A stretch of DNA of 8,372 nt from CAJBIL01 sp044359525. Its GTDB lineage: Bacteria; Pseudomonadota; Gammaproteobacteria; Burkholderiales; Rhodocyclaceae. The stretch lies in contig JBIKLY010000110.1 of the NCBI GenBank assembly GCA_044359525.1, positions 1 through 8,372 of the forward strand, written 5' to 3'. Position 1 is the stretch's first letter. The number at the start of each line of letters is the position of its first letter. A program made the translations under genes and the position numbers. The notes under the pieces were generated by a model. That model saw only the letters and a list, made by a program, of their open reading frames with translations. It was not told the DNA's origin and ran no database searches. Shown here one piece after another: positions 1 through 6,358 of this stretch.

Positions 1-3000
1 ACCCAGCAGCCGCCGTTGTACTCAAGCCCGGCAATCGTCTCGATCGGCTGCTTTTCCTTGATCGAGTAGTTGTAGCGGCCCACCGCATGCCAGCCGCCAA
101 AAACCGGCCACTGTCCGGAAACGTCGATCTGGTCGAGGCCGTCCTTGGTGACCTGTCCGGGCGTATCGCGAATGTAGCGATAGGAAGCATTGAGCACCTT
201 GCCGGGCTCCGGCAAATAACGCGCGCCCAGCGAATACTGCTTGACGTCACGATCGGCAGCGCCGTACTGCAAGGCCGTATCAGCATACACTTTAGGCAAT
301 ATTTGACCGCTGAAGGCCGCAAGAAAATCGGACTTCTGCCACTTTTCATCAGCATCAACGGCCTGCCCTGACAAGGTCACTTTCTGCTGGCTGAAATAAA
401 AACGCTGACCGAACATCGCGCGCATTATTTCGTTGCCGCTCGTCGGATCAATCAGGCGCGAAGTTACGGCAGCAGTCAGCTGATTGGCATTATTGAAACG
501 ATCCTGCCCGGAGAACTGGTTCTCGGAAAAAATCTGCGCGAAATTGAAATCGGCAAGGGAGCTGTCGAAAACTGGAATCTTGTCCTGGTTGCGATAAGGC
601 ACATTCAAGTAGTAAAGCCGCGGTTCCAGCGTCTGGGTATAGTCACGCGAAAACCAGTTACTCGGCCGCTCAAAGGTCATCCCGGAATCAAGACTGAAAA
701 CCGGCAGGGTACGATTGATCGAATCCGGCCCCACACTGCCGGGCGCCCGCCGGTTCAACGAATACTGCGTCGCATGCACGCCAAGCTTCGGCGTCGCGTA
801 CCATCCCGGGGTCACGTAAGGCAGGGCAACCTGTGGATAGAGCACCGTACGCTGCGCTTCGTCCTTATTCAGATCCGGATGGGAAAAGGCGGTGTATTGG
901 CCGAAGAAGCTGCTATCGGTGCGATAGAGATCAGGCTGTCGTGCGTTGAGCGTGATTTGCGGCAGCAAACGGTAGGGCACCGCAACCAGGTTCTTCGGGT
1001 CGGGTTGCAAGGTCTGGTACGACTGCGCATTGGCGGTGACATTCCACCACCCGGACCCGTAGCCAAGCATCCCTTGCTGCAACAACTGCGTCTGTGCGGT
1101 ATTGGCAACCCGGCTTGAAAGATCGGTAAAGTAGTTGTCATCCGATACCCGGTTATAGTTAATCGCACCTGATATGCCGTTGGCAAACGACTGGGTATGC
1201 ACCAGCGAAATACCGTAACGGTCGTCCCCGTCGCGGTTCTTGTCATTCTGCAGCAACTCGCCGCGCACCTGGCCCCGGTAGGCGGCATCAAGATAACGGA
1301 ATTCGGTATTCAGTTGCGTTCCGCGCTTGGACAGAATGCGCGGCGAAATCGTCGCATCCATATCCGGTGCGATATTCCAGTAGTACGGCAGCGTCAGTTC
1401 AAGACCGCTCTTGCTGCTCGAGCCAAAGGTCGGCGACAGGAAACCGGACTTGCGCTCGTTGTTCAGCGAGAAAGACAACCACGGCGAGTAGAGAATCGGC
1501 ACACCGAGGAAAACAACCTTGCCATCGGTACCTTCCGCCACCTGCCGGTCGTAATCCAGCTTGAGATCACTGGCCGTCACGTACCAGCCGTCATTACCAG
1601 GCTTGCAGGTGGTGTAGGTACCCGATTTGATGCGTACCTGGTTTTCCCCTTCGAATTCTATGCGCTCGGCCTCACCACGCGCTTCGGTCGCCGTGCGCAC
1701 CGTCTTGTTCTTGTCCGTAACTACAGCGACGGCGGCAAAAGCGGACATGGACAGTTGTGCGGGCGTTGATTTCAGGCCCGTCAACGCGCGCGGCTGGGCA
1801 AAGCCGGAGGCAGTTTCCTCTCCGGCTTTGCCGGCTCCGCCGGACTGCGCCCGGTCTTTGTCAGGCGGCAGTCGCTTGATGTAATACGACGGCTGATCAA
1901 AGAAGCCGACCTGCTCCTCAAGTTTCAGCCGCAGCTTTGGCCCGGTATAGACGTCCTCGCCCTGCTCCAGACGAACATTGCCCAATCCCTCAATCTCGTC
2001 ATCAACCTGCCAGTAGGTCAAGCGATCGGCATTGGCCACTACACCAATCTTGCGCAATTCAGCATCGCCTTCCGCGACAAACTCACTGCCAATTGTTCCC
2101 GACATGCGCTGTGCACTAAGGAAAATCGGCCGCGGCTCGTCGCTCTTTGCCGGTGGCGGCGTCATTGCCGCAGCCATGCGCAGAGACAGGGTCGGGGTAA
2201 AGTCCGGCACCTCTTCTTCGTCACGAGGCCCGCTCGCCGCCACCAGTGGTGGCGCCGTATCCGCCGACAAGGCCGGTGGTGCGGCACCAGCGCCCAGCGG
2301 CATGCCGAGCAGACCGGGATGAACCTGCAACGCGGGCAAAGTTCCCGGCGTCATCGCCGCCACACTGCCCGGACGGGCCGGCTGAGCCGGCGGAACAGGC
2401 TGGGCTGGGGGCGCTGCCTGCACCACACGCGCGGCGGAAACGGCTGCGTTTGTTTGCGCCGGTTCAGGCGCGGATCGGTCCTGTCGCGCTACCGGAGCAT
2501 CCTGCGAGCGGGCTACCGGTGGTGTTGCAGGGGGTACTGCCGGCGTACTGGCGACGACAGGCTGAACCGGTAGACCGAGCAGGCCGGGATGCACCTGCAG
2601 CGCGGGCATAGTCCCGCCAGCCGTAGTCGCCGCGCCGCTGGCAGCGCGCGGAGCAGGCGCTGGCTGAGCAGACGCCGCCGGCACGGCAACCGCCTCGCTG
2701 GGCGCGGAAGTTGCGGCGTTTTTCCGTACCGGTTCGGACGCCGGCCGGGCTTGTGGCTCGATGGCGGCCCGCGACGGCGCTGCGGGTTCGCTCTCGCGCG
2801 AACGACCGGCCGGAACAACCGTCACAACAGGGGCAGGCTCAACCGGAATCGGCGCCGGCGAAGGCTTGGCTACCTCCGGCGCAACGGCAGGCGCGGCGGC
2901 GCGCGCCGGGATTTCATTTGGCGCAGCCTTCCTGGACTTCCCTTTAGCGGCAGGGGGGCGAACCACTTCGGCCTGCTCACTGTCACGCAACTCGACAACA

Positions 3001-3230
3001 GGCGTTTCCACCGGTTTCACTTCCGCACGCGGCACCTCTTGCACCGGCACCGGCACCGGGGCTGGCGCCACAATCGGTGCCGGTGGCGCAGGCGGCAGCC
3101 CGAGAAGAACCGGATCAACACGCAAGGGCTGCATCGACTGCGCCTGCGCATCCGCAACGAACCCGCCGGCGAGTGCGAACAGTTCACAACAGATAAGCAC
3201 AGTCAGCGGTTTGCGTGGCAAATACGGCAT
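1..3230 (-). CDS. lptD: LPS-assembly protein LptD, 3' end cut by the window edge
   Basis: LptD is the outer-membrane beta-barrel that, with lipoprotein LptE, inserts lipopolysaccharide into the outer leaflet at the end of the Lpt bridge. Reading down from 3230 the frame is open for 1076 codons to the left edge. Residues 1-30 form a signal peptide (basic PRKP, hydrophobic core, ADAQA cleavage region). Residues about 31-365 are Pro/Ala-rich low complexity. The OstA/LptA-like domain starts near 366 (PIFLSAQRMSG). TTCKPGNDGW at about 540-549 matches the E. coli Cys173 segment TSCLPGSDTW. Strong family matches follow: GVPILYSPWL, NERKSGFL, LPYYWNIAPDMDATI, then the barrel to EYNGGCW at the edge. 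From E. coli (784 residues) I expect about 50-60 more residues off the edge. The start at 3230 is fixed because a TGA lies immediately upstream in frame. The Shine-Dalgarno is weak (GGAA, 7 bases away). Oddities: a roughly 310-residue extra N-terminal segment and an in-frame insert near residues 455-480. The identity is secure. Confidence 0.95.
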   Translation of the reverse strand, partial: MPYLPRKPLTVLICCELFALAGGFVADAQAQSMQPLRVDPVLLGLPPAPPAPIVAPAPVPVPVQEVPRAEVKPVETPVVELRDSEQAEVVRPPAAKGKSRKAAPNEIPARAAAPAVAPEVAKPSPAPIPVEPAPVVTVVPAGRSRESEPAAPSRAAIEPQARPASEPVRKNAATSAPSEAVAVPAASAQPAPAPRAASGAATTAGGTMPALQVHPGLLGLPVQPVVASTPAVPPATPPVARSQDAPVARQDRSAPEPAQTNAAVSAARVVQAAPPAQPVPPAQPARPGSVAAMTPGTLPALQVHPGLLGMPLGAGAAPPALSADTAPPLVAASGPRDEEEVPDFTPTLSLRMAAAMTPPPAKSDEPRPIFLSAQRMSGTIGSEFVAEGDAELRKIGVVANADRLTYWQVDDEIEGLGNVRLEQGEDVYTGPKLRLKLEEQVGFFDQPSYYIKRLPPDKDRAQSGGAGKAGEETASGFAQPRALTGLKSTPAQLSMSAFAAVAVVTDKNKTVRTATEARGEAERIEFEGENQVRIKSGTYTTCKPGNDGWYVTASDLKLDYDRQVAEGTDGKVVFLGVPILYSPWLSFSLNNERKSGFLSPTFGSSSKSGLELTLPYYWNIAPDMDATISPRILSKRGTQLNTEFRYLDAAYRGQVRGELLQNDKNRDGDDRYGISLVHTQSFANGISGAINYNRVSDDNYFTDLSSRVANTAQTQLLQQGMLGYGSGWWNVTANAQSYQTLQPDPKNLVAVPYRLLPQITLNARQPDLYRTDSSFFGQYTAFSHPDLNKDEAQRTVLYPQVALPYVTPGWYATPKLGVHATQYSLNRRAPGSVGPDSINRTLPVFSLDSGMTFERPSNWFSRDYTQTLEPRLYYLNVPYRNQDKIPVFDSSLADFNFAQIFSENQFSGQDRFNNANQLTAAVTSRLIDPTSGNEIMRAMFGQRFYFSQQKVTLSGQAVDADEKWQKSDFLAAFSGQILPKVYADTALQYGAADRDVKQYSLGARYLPEPGKVLNASYRYIRDTPGQVTKDGLDQIDVSGQWPVFGGWHAVGRYNYSIKEKQPIETIAGLEYNGGCW
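1797..1832. repeat. Perfect 13-bp inverted repeat inside lptD
   Basis: GGCAAAGCCGGAG at 1797-1809 is followed, after a 10-base loop, by its exact complement CTCCGGCTTTGCC at 1820-1832. More GCCGGC/CCGGCGG palindromic sequence follows directly (1822-1843), and GACTGC (1843-1848) pairs with GCAGTC (1868-1873) around it. The stretch is translated in frame as part of a Gly/Ala/Glu-rich insert (about GKAGEETASGFAQ) that E. coli LptD lacks at this place. There is no T-tract, so it does not look like a terminator. It resembles a REP-like or coding palindromic element. Confidence 0.75.
2298..2342 (-). repeat. LptD N-terminal motif, copy 3 (in the second 270-base unit)
   Basis: Residues 297-311 contain TLPALQVHPGLLGMP, differing from copy 2 only by M to L and L to M. 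On the plus strand both copies share CCGAGCAG, CCGGGATG, ACCTGCA and CGCGGGCA, separated by single-base changes. The OstA domain starts about 55 residues further on. Confidence 0.8.
2568..2612 (-). repeat. LptD N-terminal motif, copy 2 (in the first 270-base unit)
   Basis: Residues 207-221 contain TMPALQVHPGLLGLP. At both DNA and protein level this is nearly identical to copy 3, which lies exactly 270 bases (90 codons) further along the gene. The similarity extends towards the N-terminus (EPVRKNAATSAPSEAV here against EPAQTNAAVSAARVVQ there, at the same 90-residue offset), which points to a tandem duplication of a longer unit. Confidence 0.8.
3090..3134 (-). repeat. LptD N-terminal motif, copy 1
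   Basis: Residues 33-47 read MQPLRVDPVLLGLPP, immediately after the predicted cleavage site. The LLGLP core resembles CMLGVP at the start of mature E. coli LptD, so this copy probably sits at the ancestral position. Two further, more alike copies lie downstream at residues 208-221 and 298-311. Confidence 0.75.
3141..3230 (-). other. Predicted Sec signal peptide of LptD
   Basis: Residues 1-30 of LptD have a basic n-region (R6, K7), a hydrophobic core (LTVLICCELFALAGGFV) and an AQA-type signal peptidase I site, with cleavage predicted after A30. This fits export to the periplasm before outer-membrane assembly. C14 and C15 lie inside the hydrophobic core and have no acceptable lipobox residue at -1 (Ile before C14), so a lipoprotein is unlikely. 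Confidence 0.8.
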
Positions 3231-3290
3231 TCAAAAATTCCGGGAGCAAACGCTTGTTATTTTCGGCAGCCCGTTGGCTGGCGGAGCGAG

Positions 3291-3299
3291 TGGTAAAAT
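3291..3299 (+). promoter_or_regulatory. Predicted extended -10 promoter of the amgK operon
   Basis: TGGTAAAAT is an extended -10. The start would be near 3306, about 30 bases before the amgK ATG. A TTGGCT at 3274-3279 is only 14 bases upstream, too close to be a good -35. The hexamer forms an inverted repeat with the minus-strand -10 (TAAAAT, six bases, ATTTTA), so the two promoters face apart within 24 bases. Confidence 0.5.
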
Positions 3300-3305
3300 C
3301 GCGCC

Positions 3306-3314
3306 ATTTTAGCA
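3306..3314 (-). promoter_or_regulatory. Predicted extended -10 promoter of lptD
   Basis: Read on the minus strand this is TGCTAAAAT, an extended -10 (TGN plus a TATAAT-like hexamer). The transcript would start near 3299 and leave a leader of about 70 bases before the lptD ATG at 3230. I see no convincing -35 at the normal distance, which is typical of extended -10 promoters. I found no clear sigma-E type promoter in the gap. Confidence 0.5.
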
Positions 3315-3323
3315 TCATCGACC

Positions 3324-3329
3324 AAGGAG
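3324..3329 (+). promoter_or_regulatory. Ribosome binding site of amgK
   Basis: AAGGAG lies 7 bases before the ATG at 3337. It is a near-consensus Shine-Dalgarno and supports this start for amgK. Confidence 0.8.
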
Positions 3330-3336
3330 AAGCGGC

Positions 3337-4356
3337 ATGCCGCGAACTATGCTGCTGCGCCAATGGGTGACGAACCAGTTCCCCGGGCAGGACTATCAAA
3401 TCGAGCCGGCCTCGGCCGACGCCAGCTTCCGGCGCTACTTCCGCATCACCCTACCCGATGGCACGACGCGCATCGTCATGGACGCACCGCCCGAACACGA
3501 AGACTGCCGCCCCTTCCTGAAGGTCGCTGCGCTATTTCACGAAACCGGCGTGCAAGTACCGCTGGTCCACGCCGAAGATCTGGAACAGGGTTTTCTCCTG
3601 CTCTCCGACCTCGGCAACACCACCTATCTAAGCGCCCTCAACGAAACGACGGCGCCGAAACTCTACCGCGACGCCAACATCGCACTGGTCGCCATCCAGC
3701 GCGCCAGCCGGCCCGGCGTGCTGCCCGAGTACGACCGCGCCCTGCTCGAACGCGAACTGCAGCTCTTCCCCGACTGGTACGTCAGCCGCCACCTCGGCGT
3801 CACGCTCGACGAAACCCAGCAGGCCACCCTGCGCTCGGTGTTCGACAAGATTCTCGACAACAATCTCGCGCAGCCGCAGGTTTTCGTGCACCGCGACTAC
3901 CACTCGCGCAACCTGATGGTTTCTTGTGTTGACGGGGTTTCCACATTCCCGGCCAACCCCGGCATCCTCGACTTCCAGGACGCCGTCTTTGGTCCGATCA
4001 CCTACGACCTCGCCTCGCTCTACCGCGACGCCTACATCCACTGGGAAGAGGATCAGGAACTCGACTTCGTCATCCGCTACTGGGAAATGGCGCGCAAGGC
4101 CGGGCTGCCGGTGCATGCCGACTTCCACGACTTCTACCGCGATTACGAGTGGATGGGCGCGCAGCGCCAGCTCAAGGTGCTCGGCATCTTCGCCCGCCTC
4201 TGTCATCGTGACGGCAAGGACGGCTACCTGAAAGACATGCCGACGGTGATGGCCTATCTGCGCCAGACCTGTGAACGCTACCTCGACCTGCGGCCACTGG
4301 CGCGCCTCTTCGACCAGCTTGAAAACAAGCAGCCGGAAGTCGGCTACACCTTCTGA
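3337..4356 (+). CDS. amgK: N-acetylmuramate/N-acetylglucosamine kinase AmgK
   Basis: AmgK phosphorylates the anomeric C1 hydroxyl of MurNAc (and GlcNAc) with ATP in the cytosol. The product, MurNAc-alpha-1-phosphate, is used by MurU, so recycled murein sugar re-enters cell-wall synthesis without the fosfomycin-sensitive de novo steps. The 339-residue protein has the aminoglycoside-phosphotransferase fold: an N-terminal lobe with SFRRYFRI (about 30-37) and LLLSDLG (about 88-94), the catalytic loop HRDYHSRNLM with D187 and N192, and the metal-binding ILDFQDA with D212 followed by YDLASLYRDAY. The length is usual for the family. It is followed 8 bases later by murU, the known partner. An odd point is a short insert (SCVDGVSTFPA, about 195-205) between the catalytic loop and DFQD, with lower GC than the gene around it. 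The divergent lptD neighbour matches the arrangement known in Pseudomonas. Confidence 0.92.
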   Translation: MPRTMLLRQWVTNQFPGQDYQIEPASADASFRRYFRITLPDGTTRIVMDAPPEHEDCRPFLKVAALFHETGVQVPLVHAEDLEQGFLLLSDLGNTTYLSALNETTAPKLYRDANIALVAIQRASRPGVLPEYDRALLERELQLFPDWYVSRHLGVTLDETQQATLRSVFDKILDNNLAQPQVFVHRDYHSRNLMVSCVDGVSTFPANPGILDFQDAVFGPITYDLASLYRDAYIHWEEDQELDFVIRYWEMARKAGLPVHADFHDFYRDYEWMGAQRQLKVLGIFARLCHRDGKDGYLKDMPTVMAYLRQTCERYLDLRPLARLFDQLENKQPEVGYTF

Positions 4357-4364
4357 GCAAGATA

Positions 4365-5063
4365 ATGAAAGCCATGATCCTCGCCGCCGGCCGTGGCGAA
4401 CGCATGCGGCCGCTCACCGACACGACGCCCAAGCCGCTGCTCTGCGCCGGCGGCAAGCCGCTGATCGTCTGGCATCTGGAGCGACTGGCAGCGTCGGGAT
4501 TTCACGAAGTCGTGATCAACCACGCCCACCTCGGTGCGCAGATCGAAGCGGCGCTAGGCGATGGCAGCCAGTTCGGCCTCGCCATCGCCTACTCGCCCGA
4601 ACCGCCCGGCGCGCTGGAAACTGCCGGCGGCATTGCGCACGCGTTGCCGCTGCTTGGTGACCAGCCCTTTCTCGTGATCAACGGCGACATCTGGTGCGAC
4701 TGGGACCTTACGCAGGCCCGACACCGCGCCCACACGCAGCCGGTCGCCGCAGCGCACGCCCATCTCGTTTTCATCGACAACCCGCCGCATCATCCCGGTG
4801 GCGATTTTTGCCTCGATGGCGAGTTCGTTCGCCACGCCGAAAACTGCAAAACCGGCACACTGACCTATGCCGGTATCGGCGTTTTCTCGCCGTCTTTTTT
4901 CGCCGGCGTACCGAATGGCGCCGTGATGAAACTGCGCCCGCTACTGGATGCCGGCATCGATGAAAAAACCATCACCGGGGAACGTCACGCCGGCCGCTGG
5001 GTCGACGTAGGGACACCGCAACGTCTCGTTGAACTCGACAAGGAATTGAGCCAGTCCGCATGA
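4365..5063 (+). CDS. murU: MurNAc-1-phosphate uridylyltransferase MurU
   Basis: MurU transfers UMP from UTP to MurNAc-alpha-1-phosphate, giving UDP-MurNAc and pyrophosphate. This completes the recycling route begun by AmgK. The 232-residue protein is a sugar-nucleotidyltransferase: MKAMILAAGRGERMRPLT with the GxGxRxxPLT signature, then TPKPLL (K23 is the expected catalytic lysine), NGDIWCDWDL (D108, metal/nucleotide), YAGIGVFSP (about 168-176) and WVDVGTPQRL (D214) near the C-terminus. It is short, without a left-handed beta-helix acyltransferase domain, which separates it from GlmU and fits MurU. The ATG lies 8 bases after the amgK stop with only a weak GAG upstream, so translational coupling is likely. 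Its stop overlaps the pepP start as ATGA. A glucose-1-phosphate thymidylyltransferase-like role is the alternative, but the AmgK neighbour makes MurU far more likely. Confidence 0.9.
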   Translation: MKAMILAAGRGERMRPLTDTTPKPLLCAGGKPLIVWHLERLAASGFHEVVINHAHLGAQIEAALGDGSQFGLAIAYSPEPPGALETAGGIAHALPLLGDQPFLVINGDIWCDWDLTQARHRAHTQPVAAAHAHLVFIDNPPHHPGGDFCLDGEFVRHAENCKTGTLTYAGIGVFSPSFFAGVPNGAVMKLRPLLDAGIDEKTITGERHAGRWVDVGTPQRLVELDKELSQSA

Positions 5064-6358
5064 AACATCTCCCCTATTCAAAACGTCGCGAGCAGTTACT
5101 GGCGCAGCTCGGCGACGGCGTCGCCATCGTGCCGACGGCGCCCGAACGCGTGCGCAACCGCGACTCGCACCATCCCTACCGCTTCGACAGCTACTTCTGG
5201 TATCTCAGCGGTTTCCCCGAGCCTGAAGCGGTGATCGTTCTGGTCGGCGGCAAAACGCCGCGCGCCATCCTGTTTTGTCGCGAAAAGAACGAAGACAAGG
5301 AAGTCTGGGATGGTTTTCGCTACGGCCCCGAGGCTGCACGCGACGCTTTCGGCTTCGACGAAGCCTGGCCGATCGCCGACCTCGAACAGAAACTGCCCGA
5401 ACTGATCGCCAACCGCAGCGCGCTGTGGCATTCGCTCGGCCACGACGCGGAATGGGATACGAAGATCGCCGCCGCGCTCAACGCCGTGCGCGCACAAAGC
5501 CGCGCCGGCAAGCGCGCGCCGGGCGAGCTGCGCGACCTGCGCGGATTGCTCGACCGCATGCGTCTGACCAAGGACGCGCACGAAATGGCGATCATGCGCC
5601 AGGCCGCCGACATCGCCTCGGCCGGCCATGCGCGCGCGATGCGTGCCTGCGCGCCGGGCATGGCCGAGTACGAACTGGAAGCCGAACTTAGTTACGAATT
5701 CCGCAAGCGCGGTGCCGACGGTCACGCCTATTCACCCATCGTCGCCGGCGGCGCCAACGCCTGCATCCTGCACTACGTCGAAAACGACAAGCTGCTCGCC
5801 GAACACACGCTGGTGCTGATCGACGCCGGCTGCGAACTCGGCGGCTATGCCTCCGACATCACGCGCAGCTTCCCGGTCGGCGGCCGCTTCAGCCCGGCAC
5901 AGCGCGACGTCTATGAAATCGTTCTCGCCGCGCAAAACGCCGCGCTTGCCGCGGTCAAGCCCGGCGCGCCGTTCATGGCCTATCACGACGCCGCGCTGCG
6001 CGTGCTGGCACAGGGCCTGATCGACCTGAAACTGGCCGACGGCAGCGTCGACAGCGTGATCGAAAGCGAAGCCTACAAGCCGTACTACATGCACCGCACC
6101 GGCCACTGGCTCGGCCTCGACGTGCACGACGCCGGCGACTACAAGAGCGGCGAGGACTGGGTCGCCCTCGCCCCCGGCATGACGCTGACCGTCGAACCCG
6201 GCCTCTATATCCGCCCCGGCGCCGATGTGCCAAAGCACCTGCACGGCATCGGCATCCGTATCGAGGACGACGTCTTCGTCACCGCAGAAGGCTGCGACGT
6301 TTACACCAGCGCGCCAAGGACCATTGCCGAGATCGAAGAAGTGATGCGTCGTGACTGA
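5060..6358 (+). CDS. pepP: Xaa-Pro aminopeptidase (aminopeptidase P)
   Basis: PepP is a cytosolic dimetal (Mn) peptidase that removes an N-terminal residue followed by proline. The 432 residues are close to E. coli PepP (441). The N-terminal aminopeptidase-P domain (about 1-130) includes DSYFWYLSGFPEPEAV. The M24 pita-bread domain (about 170-410) holds all five metal ligands: D255 (LIDAG), D266 (YASDITRSF), H349 (TGHWLGLDVHD), E379 (TVEPGLY) and E402 (GIRIEDD). Their spacing of 11, 83, 30 and 23 is almost the same as in the E. coli enzyme. The start overlaps the murU stop by 4 bases (ATGA), indicating translational coupling, and the end overlaps ubiH by 8 bases. The pepP-ubiH order is also found in E. 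coli, although the peptidase has no known direct part in quinone synthesis. Confidence 0.95.
   Translation: MKHLPYSKRREQLLAQLGDGVAIVPTAPERVRNRDSHHPYRFDSYFWYLSGFPEPEAVIVLVGGKTPRAILFCREKNEDKEVWDGFRYGPEAARDAFGFDEAWPIADLEQKLPELIANRSALWHSLGHDAEWDTKIAAALNAVRAQSRAGKRAPGELRDLRGLLDRMRLTKDAHEMAIMRQAADIASAGHARAMRACAPGMAEYELEAELSYEFRKRGADGHAYSPIVAGGANACILHYVENDKLLAEHTLVLIDAGCELGGYASDITRSFPVGGRFSPAQRDVYEIVLAAQNAALAAVKPGAPFMAYHDAALRVLAQGLIDLKLADGSVDSVIESEAYKPYYMHRTGHWLGLDVHDAGDYKSGEDWVALAPGMTLTVEPGLYIRPGADVPKHLHGIGIRIEDDVFVTAEGCDVYTSAPRTIAEIEEVMRRD

Noticed and set aside
1197..1769. 190-codon plus-strand frame
   Set aside because: It is antisense to the conserved barrel and jellyroll part of lptD, with no family features.
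3186..3191. Lipobox in the LptD signal peptide (C14/C15)
   Set aside because: The residues before each cysteine (Ile, Cys) do not satisfy the lipobox, and a normal AQA cleavage site follows; LptD is a barrel, not a lipoprotein.
2589..3296. Arginine-rich 235-codon plus-strand frame
   Set aside because: It lies opposite the Pro/Ala-rich part of lptD, and its repeats are the shadow of the lptD motif repeats.
3184..3399. 71-codon minus-strand frame across the lptD/amgK gap
   Set aside because: It overlaps both the lptD start and the amgK start in other frames, would require the divergent promoter region to be coding, and shows no family features.
3628..4206. 192-codon open frame on the minus strand opposite amgK
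   Set aside because: It is fully inside amgK, whose kinase motifs prove the plus-strand frame is the coding one.
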